A stretch of DNA of 64,000 nucleotides from Cercis canadensis (GCA_003255065.1 QAOA01002442.1:256552-320551), one strand, 5' to 3'. Positions 1 to 13,554 are shown, counted from the stretch's first letter. The notes: generated by a model not told the origin, from the sequence alone. A program made the numbers and translations.

Positions 1-3000
1 AATCACATGGAATTTGCTCTGCTGACTTCTCTTGATTGTGTTCTGTCTTGGAGGATCTTTTGAGGCTGTCCTGCAATAACTTGTTTTCCTCAAGGGTATT
101 TGAAACCAAGGGACAGTTAGATTCATCAAAAACAACATGCATTGATTCCTCAACTATGAGAGTTCTTTTATTGAAAACTCTATAAGCTTTGCTTGACAAA
201 GAGTAACCTAGGAAAATGGCTTCATCAGATTTTGAATCAAATTTTTCCAAATGATTCTTTCCATTATTTAGCATAAAACATTTGCATCCAAATGCATGAA
301 AGTAGCTTACATTAGGTTTTCTCCCTTTTCCAAATCTCATAAGGGTTTTCTTCAAAATTGGCCTGATCAACCATCTATTTAAAATATAGCAAGCTGTGTT
401 TACAGCTTCAGCCCAAAAGTATTTTGGCAAATCATTTTCACACAACATGGTTCTGCCCATCTCAACTAAAGTTTTATTTTTCCTCTCAACCACACCATTT
501 TGTTGGAGGGTTATAGGAGAGGAGAAATTATGGTGAATTCCTTGTTTTTCACAAAAAATTTGAAACAGTTGGTTCTCAAATTCTCCATCATGATCACTTC
601 TAATTGATGAGATGATAAAACCTTTTTCATTTTGCACTTTCTTGCTGAAGCTTTCGAAAACCTCAAAGGTGTCATCCTTATGAGCAAGGAAGAAAACCCA
701 AGTAAACCTTGAAAAATCATCTACAATTACAAAACAATATTTCTTTCCATTCAAACTAGATGTAGATGTTGGTCCAAAGAGATTCATGTGAAGAAGATGG
801 AGTGGTCTAGAAGATGACAGTTCCTTCTTAGACTTGAAAGAGGATTTAGTTTGTTTGCCTTGCTGACAAGCAGCACACTTTGTTTCTTTCAAAAGATAAT
901 TTAGGCAAACCAAAAACTAGATCCTTTTTAGAGAGCTTGGACAAGAGTTTAAAATTCACACGACCAAGTCTTCTATGCCACAGCCATGAGTTGATGTTTT
1001 GAGAAGTAAAACATGTTTCCTCTTTAGATGACATAGAGTTTCCGGAAACAATATAAACATTAGAGCATCTTTGACCAACGAATAAGACATCATCAGAGTT
1101 TTTCTTATGAATAATGCAATGAGGAGTTTCAAAGGTAATTTTATGACCCTTGTCACAAAGCTGACTTATACTCAACAAATTATACATCAATCCTTTAACT
1201 AAGTAGACATTGTCAATCAGTAAATTAGGAGAAATTTTTATTTTACCTAGACCGACAATTCTGCCTTTGCTATTGTCACCAAAAGAGACGTCTCCCAAAT
1301 CAACTTTGTTGATGGAGACAAATTTTGAGGTATCACCAGTCATGTGTCTGGAACAGCCACTGTTTAGATACCAGTATTCACTTTTGGCTTGATAGCAAAC
1401 CTGCAATAAGATTAGAAAGGCTTAGGTACCCAAACTTCTTTGGGTCCTTTCATGTTCGAAATAAATGTGCCTTTAGGCACCCATACCATCTTTCTTTTAT
1501 TACAAAGATTTTTGTAAGAACAAACATTTTGAAAATGTCCCATGTAACCACAATAAGAACAGGTTCCTTTAGAAAAGGAATGTGAAGAGGAAGCTTTGAC
1601 AGAGGTGTTTTTCAAAAATTTTGAAGAACTAAGTTGAGCATAGCCTAAACCAGACTTCTCATTACTTACTCTTTGCTTTCCTAGAATGGAGTTTAGATTA
1701 TTTTTTCCCTTAACAAATTTGACTAAATCTCCAGTCAGCTCACTCACTTTTTCTTTTAATTTGTCATTTTCCCTTTTAAGAGAGGAAATGAAATTATCTT
1801 CTTTTTCAAGAATATTATTTTGATGTTGAAGAGTATTAAGTCTATTAATCAACTTAGCATTATCCTTTTCAAGTTCCTCTATCACACTAACTTGTTCTTT
1901 TATAATTTTCTTTAAAGCACTGATTTTTGCAAGTCTTTTCTCATAGTCAAATGACAAATCATCAAATGCAAGACTCAACTCACCATAAGAAGGCAGGAGA
2001 TCAAAGTCTAGATCATTTACCTCACGCTTTTCTCCAGACCCTTCCCCATTTGCCATTAGACATAGGTTGGCCACATTTTCTTCTTCTGACTCATTGCTTT
2101 CTGATGTTGAGTCTTCATCACTCCAAGTGGCCACCATAGCTTTCTTTTTTTCTTTTCTAAAGAACCTCTTTTTGTTGAGGTTTGGACATTCGATTTTAAT
2201 GTGCCCTGGCCTTCTGCATTCATAACATATGATAGGCTCTTTGCTGTTTTCTCCCTTGTTGAAGTCTTTGCGAGCTTTCTGCGGGAAGTTCTTCTTCTCC
2301 TTCTTTTTTCTCATCATATCAAGAACTCTTCTTGTTACCAAAGCTACTTCTTCATCACTAGAGTTTGGTTCTTCTTGAGTGCTGATCTCTGAAACATTTG
2401 AAGTGAGAGCCAGATTTTTCTTTCTTTCCTCGGTCATGCTCTTCTTTTCCATAATCAGAATCTGGTGTGATTCAAGAGTGCCTCTAAGAGCATCAACAGT
2501 AAGATCATTTGTTTCTACAAATTGAAGCAAGACAGTAACTTTGGAGTTCCATTTTTCAGTGAGACATCTCAGGATTTTCTTGACTTGTTCCTTTTGAGTA
2601 TAGACTCTTCCAAGTCCTTTCAAGCTGTTGATGATACTTAGAAATCGAGCAAAAAAGGAATCCAAAGACTCATCTGGAGTCATGTGGAACATCTCATATT
2701 TGGAGGAATAAATGTCAATTTTTGCTTCTTTGACATGGCTGGTTCCTTCATGAATGGCAGCAAGTCTGTCCCACATTTATTTTGTTTTGTTGTAGGAGGC
2801 AATGTTTTCATATTCTGTAGCAGACACTCCACATACAATGTTGTATCTAGCCTTGGAGTTTAACGTGAATCTGAGTTTGTCTTCAGTGGTGAACTCATGC
2901 TCTTCTTTTGGGACAGCAACTCCATCAACTACTTTGGTAGGGTGAGTGATGTCATTTCTAACTATCTGCCAAACATCATAATCAATCGCTTCAAGATACA

Positions 3001-3158
3001 TTTCCATTCGTTGCTTCCAGTAGGGATAGTTCTCTCCATTGAAGAAAGGAGACTTGTGAGATGAGTGAGACTCATTTTGGTTATTCATGATACCTGCAAT
3101 ACAATCTTGATAGGATCTTTAGCTCACGGTTAGTTAAACCAGAAAATGATGAGCACAA

Positions 3159-3170
3159 GCTCTGATACCA
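3159..3170 (-). other. Primer binding site for initiator tRNA-Met (copia element)
   Basis: The minus strand reads TGGTATCAGAGC two bases inside the LTR edge, the usual plant PBS complementary to the 3' end of tRNA-iMet. Confidence 0.9.
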
Positions 3171-3172
3171 AT

Positions 3173-4322
3173 TGAGAGTGCAGGATCTATTCCTAGAGGG
3201 GGGTGAATAGGAATTAATTAAAAAATGCTTCTTAAAGCTGATTCAAATAGAATATTTGTTTAAGAACTTCTTAACGAAAACTAGTTCTTACAAAAAAGTT
3301 CTTCTACAAATCCCAGACTTGAATATTCAAATAGAAACTTTACAAACCACCCACCATTAGAAACAGAGGATTAACCAAAGAAGCAAAGATAAAGAAAGAA
3401 AGAGTTAGACAGATTTTATAGTGGTTCGGCCTAACATGCCTACATCCATTTCTCCCATGTTAATGGGGTTCCATTATACTTCAAGGTTATTTCTCAAGCT
3501 TCTTCAAGCTTTACACCAAGTTTATTTTACAAGCTTCTCCAATCTTAGCTCCCATGGTTTTTGTTTTCCAAGCTCACCATGAACTTACTATCTCTAACTC
3601 TAGAGATCACACCCATGGATTTCTCCCATAGAAATCCAAGATACAAAACCCAAGTATTTTTTTGTAGCCCCAAGAAGAAACTCTCTCAAAGAGTAGATAT
3701 GAAACAATGAGGATCTTGATACATGAAGATATCCGAGAGTAGGAAGGAGAAGATGCAGAACTTAGTTCTTTAACAATGGCTTCCTTCTCTCTTTTTCTCG
3801 TGTGTTACTTCTCTTCTATTCTTCATGAATAATATGAATGCTTGATGCCTTCTTGCTTTATTGGCTTCCCTTGTATGTGAAAGGCCAAATGGTGAGGGAA
3901 AAGAGGAGCCATCAACCGGCTGACCCCTTGTCCATCAGTCACAGTACTTTTGTCCTTTTGTCCAAAAAGTTTCTCTTTGTGTAAGAGAGTAGAAACAACT
4001 TTCTTGGTACTTGAGCTTTTCCAAAAGCACATAGAAAGATATTTCCTATTTTCTAAGAGTCAACTCTTAGTCAAATATGCAAAAGGGAAACTTTGGCCGG
4101 AAGCCCGCGAGCAGCCTTGTCCACATCAGCAATCTCATAGACCTATCACATGATCCAGAACTGGTTTGAAGAACAAGTTCTTCAAGACTCATTTGAAGAT
4201 TGAGCTGGATACAACTTAGAAAACATAGCAAAGATTAATAACAACAAGACAAACAACACATATAAGAAATTAAGACATTATTGTTATCATCAAAACAAGT
4301 TCAGAAACTTGTGGGGCTAACA
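3173..4322 (-). repeat. 5' LTR of the copia element
   Basis: On the minus strand the LTR starts TGTTAGCCCCAC (plus-strand end at 4322) and ends CTCTCA at 3173, so it has TG..CA ends and is about 1150 bp long. The primer binding site follows directly. A second LTR of the same family stands alone at 45234-46379. The five bases outside the LTR, AATAT (4323-4327), should be the target duplication. The paralogous unit near 17110-17130 shows what this site looked like before insertion. Confidence 0.88.
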
Positions 4323-5423
4323 AATATAGCAACAACTTTATCTTGGGAATAGAAAATGGCCTTGTGGTTGGAGTCCAGAGTTTTGGTTGTTCCATATGAA
4401 CACAATAGGTAGTATTGCATTATAATTGATTTCCTCATAGCTGTTTGCCACTTATTTGTGATATATTTTTGTAGCTCTGGTGATTGAGATCTTCAGAAAT
4501 TTGATTCTTCAATCATTAAGTACTTTCTCTTAGCAAATAAAGTATACTAGATAGCTTCGCAATGCTATTTTGGTCATTTAGCATTGCTGGACATTACTTC
4601 TAGAGGTTGCCATAAATTGGCAAATGTAACGTTCAATGAAATTAGCCATTACCATTATTTGGTGAACTTACACGCATTTTGGTCATTCTTTGAAAGATTA
4701 GCCAATTCATTTGTCTTGCAAGATATTTTTTTCTTCTCTTAAATGCTTTCGGCCAAATGTGGTATCATAAAGTTTTATTTTTTCTTGAATGTATGTATAG
4801 AGAAATCATTTTATTTTATTGTCTTTTCTTACTTCTATTGCTACTATATCATTTCACATAAGAATAAGAATTTTATTTTATTTTTATTATATTTAAATTA
4901 TTAAATATCTCACGAAATCATTTTATTTTATTGTCTTTTCTTACTTCTATTGCTACTATATCATTTCACATAAGAATAAGAATTTTATTTAATTTTTATT
5001 ATATTTAAATTATTAAATATCTCTTTCCATGCAGTGAGTGCATATGATGTATTGTTTATATTGAACTGTAACTTTTACAATGCAAAAATCGATTAACAAC
5101 GTTAAATCTTTCGAAACCTCGAGTGTAAGATGTATTGCAATGAACATATTGCTTATTAGCGAACATATGGAAGGAGTGCGATTGAAGCAACCAAATTTTG
5201 TTCCTAGAAAGGGACATGTTATTAAAATACACATACACTTTATTGGTTAATTTGCACCACCTATAGAACTAAAACTAAATAATAGCAATTTTTGAAACAA
5301 GAGTTTAATTTTTGGAACACAAAGTGGGAAGGTAGTGTTGGTTTCACTCCTCACAGTTATAAGATGATACTGACTTGTTAATTATGATCCTCCTCGAAAA
5401 ATAGAGAAGAAGGAGAGACTTAC

Positions 5424-5499
5424 CATTGATGGAGGAAAGGTGAAGGAGAAACTATAGAAAAGCAATGAAAATGGAGGATTTAGAAACAGAAGTAGCCAT
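5424..5499 (-). pseudogene. DEFL signal-peptide exon, relic of unit 1
   Basis: This 76-bp stretch aligns over its full length with exon 1 of the intact DEFL gene (14632-14707), begins with ATG and keeps the GTAAGT donor. It encodes a near-copy of the MATSVSKSSIF signal-peptide start but is broken. No DEFL exon 2 follows in this unit: the sequence passes straight to the flank at about 5340. Treated as a fossil. Confidence 0.8.
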
Positions 5500-5771
5500 A
5501 GTTGGCTAGATATTAGAGGCTCTTGTTTCGGGCTTAAGGTGAAGATTAGCTTAGGTATATACAGCAAGAGCAAAGGCACTGCTTTCAGTACTTTATCAGC
5601 TATAGACATTGGAAAAATGGTTGCAGTTGCTGCTTTTTGTTTGCTTACTTTCTTTCATATCAGCATCATTGTCCGGCAGTATGCTTGTACATGCTGGTGT
5701 ACTTTCTAAGGTCCTTGTTCTTTCTTTCATACCCGTATTATGTTGTTCAGCTGTTGCTAGCCGTTTCTTCT

Positions 5772-5856
5772 TTTGTTTTGTTTTGTTTGTTTGTTTGTTT
5801 GTTTGTTTGTTTGTTTGTTTNTTTTGTTTTGTTTTGTTTGTTTGTTTTTTTTTTTT
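5772..5856. repeat. (TTTG)n/(TTTTG)n microsatellite with one ambiguous base
   Basis: A run of TTTG and TTTTG units passes into poly-T. A single n at 5821 marks an assembly uncertainty inside the repeat. Confidence 0.95.
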
Positions 5857-7144
5857 TTAATAAAAAGAAGAACCTAAAATATTCACTAACTCAGCAATAT
5901 ATATATATAGATATTAGCTCGTATTAAACAAACTTACATGAGCCCAGTTAAAATTTAGATGGGTTAAGTTAAATCCAAATATTATTTGTAGAGTGTAATA
6001 AAAGTTATAGCATATTATAACTAATAAAAACCAAGCCTGTGAATTCTCAAAATGTTAAATCCCTTATCATGAACAACTTCAGCTATGTTCTAAGTTCACC
6101 ACTTTATGGAATACAAGCATTGCACTAGATTATTTCCTTTTCTATTTACTGGATGCTTTTAACTAAATATGAGTAACGATGGATGATCCCAAATTGTAAT
6201 AAAACTCGTGTTCTAAATGATGTGGAGATTTAAGGCAAACTACCATGTCATCCAGTTTATAATTGAAACTAAAAAAAAAAATTCTACTATAAATCAAGTT
6301 TCCTTTGTCTCTTATAATTGAGCTTATTTCTTCTCAAAGTTGTAACTGTAAAATGCTTTTTTAATTTATTTCATGATTTGGCATTTCTAACTGCCATATC
6401 ATTCAGGACAAGAATTTCAAAGCAATTTTTGGGGCATCTATATCTTTTTTCATTTCTTTTTTGCTGTGAATGCGTATTTATATCATACTAGTAAAATGTA
6501 GACATTGTCTATGAAAAGTCTAATCAAGCTTGGCTCATGCCTAATTTTTTAAGCTACAATTAAATTTAGGTCTTTTTGGGGCCTAGGCCGAATTAAGCCT
6601 GACCTGTTTGATATTGCTAGGTAAACTTCAATTAAGCTGAGAGACTTTCATACATAAAAGTAGTGGAAGGAAATAACATGAAACATGGGTAGTTTCTTAA
6701 AATGGGACATGCTCAATCCACAATGGAGCAAGAGATTAAGGAAGGTAACTGTTGGATTGAAGCTCTATAAATAGACATCAAAATCATTCACAAATATCTT
6801 CATTATTTTCCAAATTTCATTGTTGCAATTAATTTAGTGTTGTTAATTAAGTGAGCCTGTCACTTGCATTAGCAGCCAAGTTTTCTCTTAAACTCGAGAA
6901 ACTGAAAATGAAAATGACTTTTAGAAAATAAAAATAAGAAATATTTTCAAAAGGAAACAGACCCATTGGCTTGGTTTTACAATTTTTAAGCCCAACAATA
7001 AACAAATGTACGAGCCTTTGTGGCTAAACCACAAAGAACTGAAATTGCTATTAGTGATTCAGTAGTTAAGATGTCAACGCGCTTGGAGTTTTTTGTTTGT
7101 TTGACTTGAACAAGGGCTGCCATAAAATTTTCAATGAAGAATGT

Positions 7145-8193
7145 TGTGAGAAAATGGTGCGTAAGTGCACGCTATCGCCTTACCAGTAATATAATAAAAG
7201 TGAGTTATTGTTCTCATAAGGATTAAAACTATTAATTATCGAAATTGGGTTAGTCCCAATTTTATCTGATCAATTGATTAAGTAAAAATTTTAAGAATAA
7301 ACTAAATAAACTGAAAGTGAGCAAAAGTAGATAAAAATCAAGAATTAATATAGAGAGAAAGCTTAGGGGTTTTGATTTCACCATAATTAATCCTAGTTTT
7401 TATTCCTTAATTCGTTAATCTAAATTTATCTCTCTAATTGCTAGCCAAGATTCCCTAAATTATTCATTAACCTCTCTCAAGGTTTAGTTAAAATATTTTC
7501 AAGTTATGAACCTACTATATTCCTATGTGAATCAAGAATAACTAAAAAATTTATTCAATTCTATAGATTCCTTTAATTGACTACATAGGTCATGGAAGTA
7601 TATCTCTATCCTACATGCAACCTATGGTATTTATCCCAATGAACTAGACACACAAATCTCTTTCCGATCTCGTTGTAATTAATCTATCAACTAATTGGTG
7701 ATTAAGCAATTAAAAGCATGAAGAACATAGATGAATACTCAATTAAGAAAAAGATAAAATCATAAATTAATTATAAAAGGAATCACAACCGTTTATAATT
7801 AGGCTGCATCCTAGCCCTAGAAAGAAATTAGTTCATGACAGTAAAATAAAATATAATTGATGAAATTCTAGACATAGATGAGAAGAAAGAAGAATAAAAC
7901 TCACTGTAGAAGCTTAGATTTGTTGTCACCAATTCTTTCTCCAATCCTTGTCTTGCTTCTTCTCTACTCTCCAAAAAGTGTAAAAGTCTAGAGTCTTTCT
8001 TTTTAAAAAAAAACCTAAAAGTTGCTTAAATACTTAAAACCCACTACTCCTAATTCTAATCGGAAACTAAATTACGTCTATGGAAAAACAAGTAACTGGC
8101 ACTGGGGCGTTGCATGGGAGGCGCTGGTACGCCTCTATTCTGGTTCATTGGCAAGTCACGGGCGTCGCAACGCAAGGAGAGGAGTGTCGCAAC
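7145..8193 (-). mobile_element. Partial LTR of the Ty3/gypsy family found at 40-50 kb
   Basis: From TGTGAGAAAA at 7145 the sequence follows the LTRs at 40149-41439 and 48680-49914 for about 1 kb, including the repeated GCGTCGCAACGC-like motifs near its end. It stops near 8193 inside a short GCAAT match shared with the next array unit. Only part of an LTR is present, and there is no internal region. It is a fossil that joins unit 1 (ending in the GGCTGCCATAAA block) to unit 2 (starting in the GAACATATT block). Confidence 0.8.
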
Positions 8194-8482
8194 GCAATGA
8201 ACATATTACTTATTTGCGAAGGTATGGAAGGAGTTGGCTGCTGCCATTGCAGCAACCAAATTTTGTTCCTAGAAAGGGACATGTTATTAAAATACACATA
8301 CACTTTATTGGTTCATTTGCATCACCCGTAGAATTAAAACTAAATAATAGCAATTTTTGAAACAAGAGCTTAACTTTTTGAACACAAAGTGGGAAGTTGG
8401 TTTCACTCCTCACAGTTATAAGATGATACGAACTTGTTAATTATGATCCTCCTTGAAAAATAGAGAAGAAGGAGAGACTTTT

Positions 8483-8556
8483 CATTGATGGAGGAAAGGT
8501 GAAGGAGAAGCTATAGGAAAGCAATGAAAATGGAGGACTTAGAAACAGAAGTAGCC
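8483..8556 (-). pseudogene. DEFL signal-peptide exon, relic of unit 2
   Basis: Aligns with the other exon 1 copies over about 70 bp. It is broken and its exon 2 is absent. The flanking sequence is the same as in unit 1, including the remnant TCACTCCTCACAGTTATAAG where exon 2 would lie. Fossil. Confidence 0.7.
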
Positions 8557-10837
8557 AAATATTAGAGGCTCTTGTTTGGGGCTTAAGGTGAATATTAGCT
8601 TAGGTATATGCAGCAAGAGCAAAGGCACTGCTTTCAGTACTTAATCAGCTATAGACATTGGAAAAATGGTTGCAGTTGCTGCTTTTTGTTTGCTTACTTT
8701 CTTTCATATCAGCATCATTGTCCGGCAGTATGCTTGTACATGCTGGTGTACTTTCTTAGGTCCTTGTCCTTACTTTCATACCCGTATTATGTTGTTCGGC
8801 TGTTGCTAGCCGTTTCTTCTTCTGTTCCTTTTTTCTTTTTTCTTTTTTTTTTAATAAAAAGAAGGACCTAAAATATTCACTAACTCAGCACTATATATAT
8901 ATACATATAATTTTTAATGAAAGTGATTCTTAGATACTAATTTAGCTCGTATCAAACTTACATGAGCCCAGTTAAAATTTAGATGGGTTAAGTTAAATCC
9001 AAATATTATTTGTAGAGGGTAATAAAATTTATAGTATATTATAACTAATAAAAACCAAGCTTGTGAATACTCAAAATGATAAATCCCTTATCATGAACGA
9101 CTTCAGTTATGTGCTAAGTTCACCACCTTATGGAATACAAGCATTGCACTAGATTATTTCCTTTTCTATTTATTGGATGCTTTTAGCTAAATATGAGTAA
9201 CGTTAGATGATCCCAAATTGTACTAAAATTCTTGTTCTAAATTATGTGGAGATCTAAGGCAAACTACCATGTCGTCAATTTATTTATATAAAATTACAAT
9301 TGAAACTAAAAAAAATTCTACTATAAATCAAGTTTCCTTTGTCTCTAATAATTGAGCTTATTTCTTTCCGAAGTTGTAACTGTAAAATATTTTTTAATTT
9401 ATTTTATGATTTGGCATTTTTCACTGCCATATCATTCAAGACAAGAATTTCAATACAATTTTTGGGGCATCTATATCTTTTTTCTTTTCTTTTTTGCTGT
9501 GAACCTGTATTTATATCATACTAGTAAAATATAGACATTGTCTATGAAAAGTCTATCAAGGTTTAGCTCATGCCTAATTTTTAAGCTACTATTAAATTTA
9601 GGCCTTTTTGTGGCCTAGCCCGAATTGAGCCCGGCCCGTTTGATATTGCTAGGTAAACTTCAATTAAGCTGAGAGACTTTTATATATAGGAATAGCGGAA
9701 GGAAATAACATGAAACATGGGTAGTTTCTGAAAATGGAACATGCTCAATCCACAATGGAGCAAGAGATTAAGGAAGGTAACTGCTGGATTGAAGCTCTAT
9801 AAACAGGCATAAAATCATTCACAAATATCTTCGTTATTTTCCAAATTTCATTGTTGCAATTAATTTAGTGTTGTTAATTAAGGAAGCCTGTCATTTGCAT
9901 TAGCAGCCAAGTTTCTCTTAAACTCGAGAAACTGAAAATGAAATTGACTTTTAGAAAATAAAAAAAAATTAAAAAAAAAACATTTTCAAAAGGAAACAGA
10001 CCCATTGGCTCGGTTTTACAATTTTTAAGCCAACAATAAACAAATGTACGAGCCTTTATGGCCAAACCACAGAACTGAATTAATATTAGTAATTCAGTTG
10101 TTAAGATGTCAACGCGCCTGGAGTTTTTTGTTTGTTTGACTTGAACAACGGCTGCCATAAACTTTTAAATGAAGAACTAATTGAATTAAAAGATTGAAGA
10201 ATATAAATAAATTAGAAGTGGGAGAAGAAAAGTGTGAAAAGAAAAATGTGGGAAAAATTGTATTTTGGCCCCTATATATATATGCCTTGTGTTCAGTCAA
10301 CAACCTTTTGGAATAATGTTAAGTTTATCTGAAGCAACAACAAAATATTTAGGATATACACAGAACAAGTGAAATGAGTTTCAATCCCTATACAAGAGTA
10401 GATTCACCTATTCTACTTACCATTTTTAGGCATTTAAAAAAATATTGTTGTCAGACTGTAACTAATCGATCTACTGTACTACTTTTATTAATGTTTAGTG
10501 ACTCCAGGAATAATCTATATAGTTCAATAACGAAATTAGTTCAACCTAACTGAAGCAATCTCACATAGCACATACAGCATAACTGATTTTGGTAGTCTCC
10601 CACAGTCCCATAAGGTTAAGGTACCTAGTTCTAAAATCCCCATTTACCCAATTTTTCCAGTTAGAAATTCTAGTTTTGTCTATCTAACAACAAAAAGTAT
10701 TAATAAAAACAATTAAGCAATATCTTTAGGAAGAGCAGAAAATGACATTTAAATTGATGTTGCAAACATCAAAACCAGGACTATTTTGACTAATAGACTT
10801 CAGTTGAAAAACATTCATATTTTCTCTCTCTCTTTTT

Positions 10838-10852
10838 TTTTGTTTTGTTTTG

Positions 10853-10880
<28 letters not shown>
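10838..10880. repeat. (TTTTG)n microsatellite
   Basis: About eight TTTTG units lie in a T-rich tract. The paralogous site near 19715-19732 has only a poly-T run, so this expansion arose after the units separated. Confidence 0.95.
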
Positions 10881-10883
<3 letters not shown>

Positions 10884-12049
10884 TCTTTTGAGTTACATAA
10901 GAGTGCAATGAAGTGAGCAAAGGACTGAGAGTAGCGAGAAAAGAACCCCAAATGTCAAAAATTACAAGCATTTCACCATATTATTCCCTTCTCTATTTGC
11001 ATTATGCTTTTAGCTAAATATGAGTAATAACCATGGATGATCCCAAGTTGTACTAAACTTCTTGTTCTAAATGATGTGGCGATCTTAACTAAACTGCAAC
11101 GTCATCAATTTAGTTGAAAAATGTTACAACTGAAACTAAAAAAAAAAAAAAATTCTATTAGTTCCCTTTGTTTCTAATAATTGAGCTTATTTCTTTTTAT
11201 ATTTGTAATTTTAACATATTTTTAAATTTATTTGATGATATGGCATTTTCAACTGCCATATCATTCCGGGCAAGAAATTTAGTGCAATTTTTAGAGCATC
11301 TATATTTTTTTCCTTTTGCTGTGAAGGGGCATTTATGTCATTACATTTTGTTGGATACAACTTTGAATTTAAATATTGAACCTACAAGCCATGAGTTCGA
11401 TCTAAATAGAACTCAGCTACAAGCCCTTTGGTATCTATATCATTACTAGTAAAATTTAGATATAATCAATATTGGCACCAATTAGCATTAAGCATTCCTT
11501 TCTATACACCTAAATGAAGTACATAATAATTTCCACTTACTGCAATTGTGAAGAAGTTGTTCAAAAAGTTTGTCTATACACAACACTCTCAGCCTTACTA
11601 AACTTTTGGATTTTCCAATTCTCTGTCACCTACAGAGGATGAGAAGGAAATAAACATGCGGAAATCTTTTCCTGCCTTTTTTTGAAAAAATAAAATTTAT
11701 ATTTATTGTCCTTAATTATATAGCTGATTTGGAAATTCTCAATATTTTACTTACAGGTCTAAATTTCTAACTTCCGTTTCCTTCTTTTGCACTAAACTTT
11801 TGTTTGTCAAATTTGAAAATTTCAGGACCAATAACGTTTATGATATCAAAATATGTTATTGTCAAATTAAGATTCATTGTTTTTCCTTGTTAATGATCGT
11901 ATATAAAATTTGTTCTTACTTTATAGGAGTGTAGGTTAGAAAGACATGTTTTTGAATTTTATTTTCTTTTAGAATTGTTTTGTTGCAATTCACTCACTAG
12001 TGAATTTTTGAACATACACTCTAGGGTTTAGGGTGAGAGGAGTTTGCAC

Positions 12050-12325
12050 TTACTTCATAGAGGCTAGTCCAGGAAAACAATGATCGTTCTGAAAACAAGG
12101 CCTTGCCAATATTGTGCTAGGAAATTCACATCGGTCTTCTTCCATTGTTAGTACTCCTGCACATATAAAAATGAAGAAAAGAAAAGAAAATAAGATGATA
12201 TTGGCCGGTAATGATCCTCCCTGAAAATAGAGAAGAAAGAGAGACTTACCCTTGATGGAGGAAAGAAGAAGAAGCCAAAGGAAGGTAATGAAAATGGAGG
12301 ATTTAGAAACAGAAGTAGCTACAGT
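12050..12325 (-). pseudogene. DEFL-like gene copy with a short exon 2
   Basis: Exon 1 homology lies at 12250-12325 with a normal GTAAGT donor, then a 93-bp intron (12157-12249, the same length as in the intact gene), a TGCAG acceptor and a short second exon at 12050-12156. Joined in the same phase as the intact gene, exon 2 reads VLTMEEDRCEFPSTILARPC and ends after about 34 residues with three cysteines. The CEFPST spacing resembles the first strand of a CS-alpha-beta domain. The start region of exon 1 is degenerate, so I treat this copy as a fossil. Its exon 2 differs from the two-domain type and has a close relative at 26095-26197. Confidence 0.55.
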
Positions 12326-13199
12326 TGGCTAGAGATTATAGGCTCTCTTTTGGTGCTTAAAGTGAAGATTAGCTAAGGTATATATAGCAAGGGCACTGCT
12401 TTCGACACTTGATCAGCTACAGACATTGGAAAAATCCTTGCAGTTGCTGCTGAGGATCCATCTTGTAAGCCTCCTTGTAGTTTCTGAATGAGGATCATCC
12501 AGGTATATATTGTCTCTGGTACTTGTTTTGTTTCTTTTTCAGGTATCAGTATCTTGATGTTTGGTAACATCTATCAACTAACACCCAAAAACTTGTGTTA
12601 TTTTTCTCTTTTTATGTTGCATGCCAACCTATATATATATTTTTTAAAAAAAAAAAAAAAAGTTAGGGAGCGCCTTGTTTAATTTGGAGAAAAATGATCC
12701 TTAACATGAACAACTTCAGTTACAAGCTAAGCTTACCACCATCTCATGGAATACAATTATTGTACTTGTTCATAATCATAACGTCTTATAATTGTATTGT
12801 TTCTTCCCTTCTACTGGAGGATTGGTTTTACTTAATTGATAGTCTAATTAACCGTTGGCACTATTAAGTCTTAACTTAGAGATAAGCAATATTGGCAAAA
12901 TTTAGCATTAAGCAATCCTTTCTATTAACCCAAATGAAAGTACATAATAGTTTCCACTCACTGCAATTGTGAAGAACTTGTTCAAAAAGTTTCTCACTAC
13001 TCAGCACTCTCAGCCTTACTAAATTTTTGGATTTGACAATTCTTTTTCGCCTGCAGAGCATGAGAAAGAAAGAAACATGCAGAAATACTTTCCTGCATTT
13101 TTCTTATAAAATAAATTTTATATTTAAATATCCTTAATTGTTCTTTAATGTATTTTTTCTAACAAGAGAACTGTGTGCCTTAATTGTTGAGTTTCTCAG

Positions 13200-13554
13200 G
13201 ATCCAATCTGAATGGTTTGTCTGGAAGGCAATCTGGGACTACTCCTGGATATTCTTATTCTGCAGCTAACAAGAACATGGGTGTGATTTGGGAGGAGAAG
13301 ACTTTGAATGATTACTTGGTTAATCCCAAAAATGTACCAATTTAGTTTGTATTTCCATATTGAATGGAGGATAGATGGCATTGGAAATATGATACATGTA
13401 TGTTGATAGTAGAACCTGAGGGTAAACACCTAAAATACTACAGAAATCTTCTATTGTGCAGTATATTCCAGGGACAAAGATGGTGTTCCCTGGTCTTACG
13501 AAACCAGAGGATTGGGCAGACCTTGTTGTATATTTGAAAGAAGTCACTGCATTA
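13200..13554 (+). pseudogene. Cytochrome c gene fragment, exons 2 and 3
   Basis: Exon 2 (13200-13333) follows a TTTCTCAG acceptor and reads [20 protein letters not shown] through [20 protein letters not shown] and NPKN, the haem-protein core region of plant cytochrome c. Exon 3 (13462 to about 13554) follows a TGTGCAG acceptor and reads [20 protein letters not shown], including the axial methionine of the TKMVF motif. The intron (13334-13461) is kept, so this is a genomic duplicate and not a processed copy. No exon 1 with the CAQCH haem-attachment motif is visible upstream, and the normal stop region is altered (the usual TGA reads TTA here). Residues have drifted, for example Lys to Thr in PGLKKP. 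A non-functional fragment. Confidence 0.88.

Larger units (their letters stand above)
1..4322 (-). mobile_element. Ty1/copia LTR retrotransposon fossil, SIRE/Maximus-like, left part outside the window
   Basis: Reading leftwards on the minus strand the order is 5' LTR (3173-4322), primer binding site, gag, protease/pre-integrase region and part of integrase. Gag (about 3088 to 1412) has two CCHC knuckles, CYECRRPGHIKIEC and CSYCGYMGHFQNVC, and a long coiled-coil stretch, which is the layout I associate with the SIRE/Maximus lineage. A pre-integrase segment with SGCSRHMTGD lies at 846-1406, and integrase-like sequence continues to base 1. The element is broken, with a few breaks in gag and pol. 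Reverse transcriptase and the 3' LTR, if present, lie beyond the left edge. The family is firm; the lineage is inferred. Confidence 0.9.
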
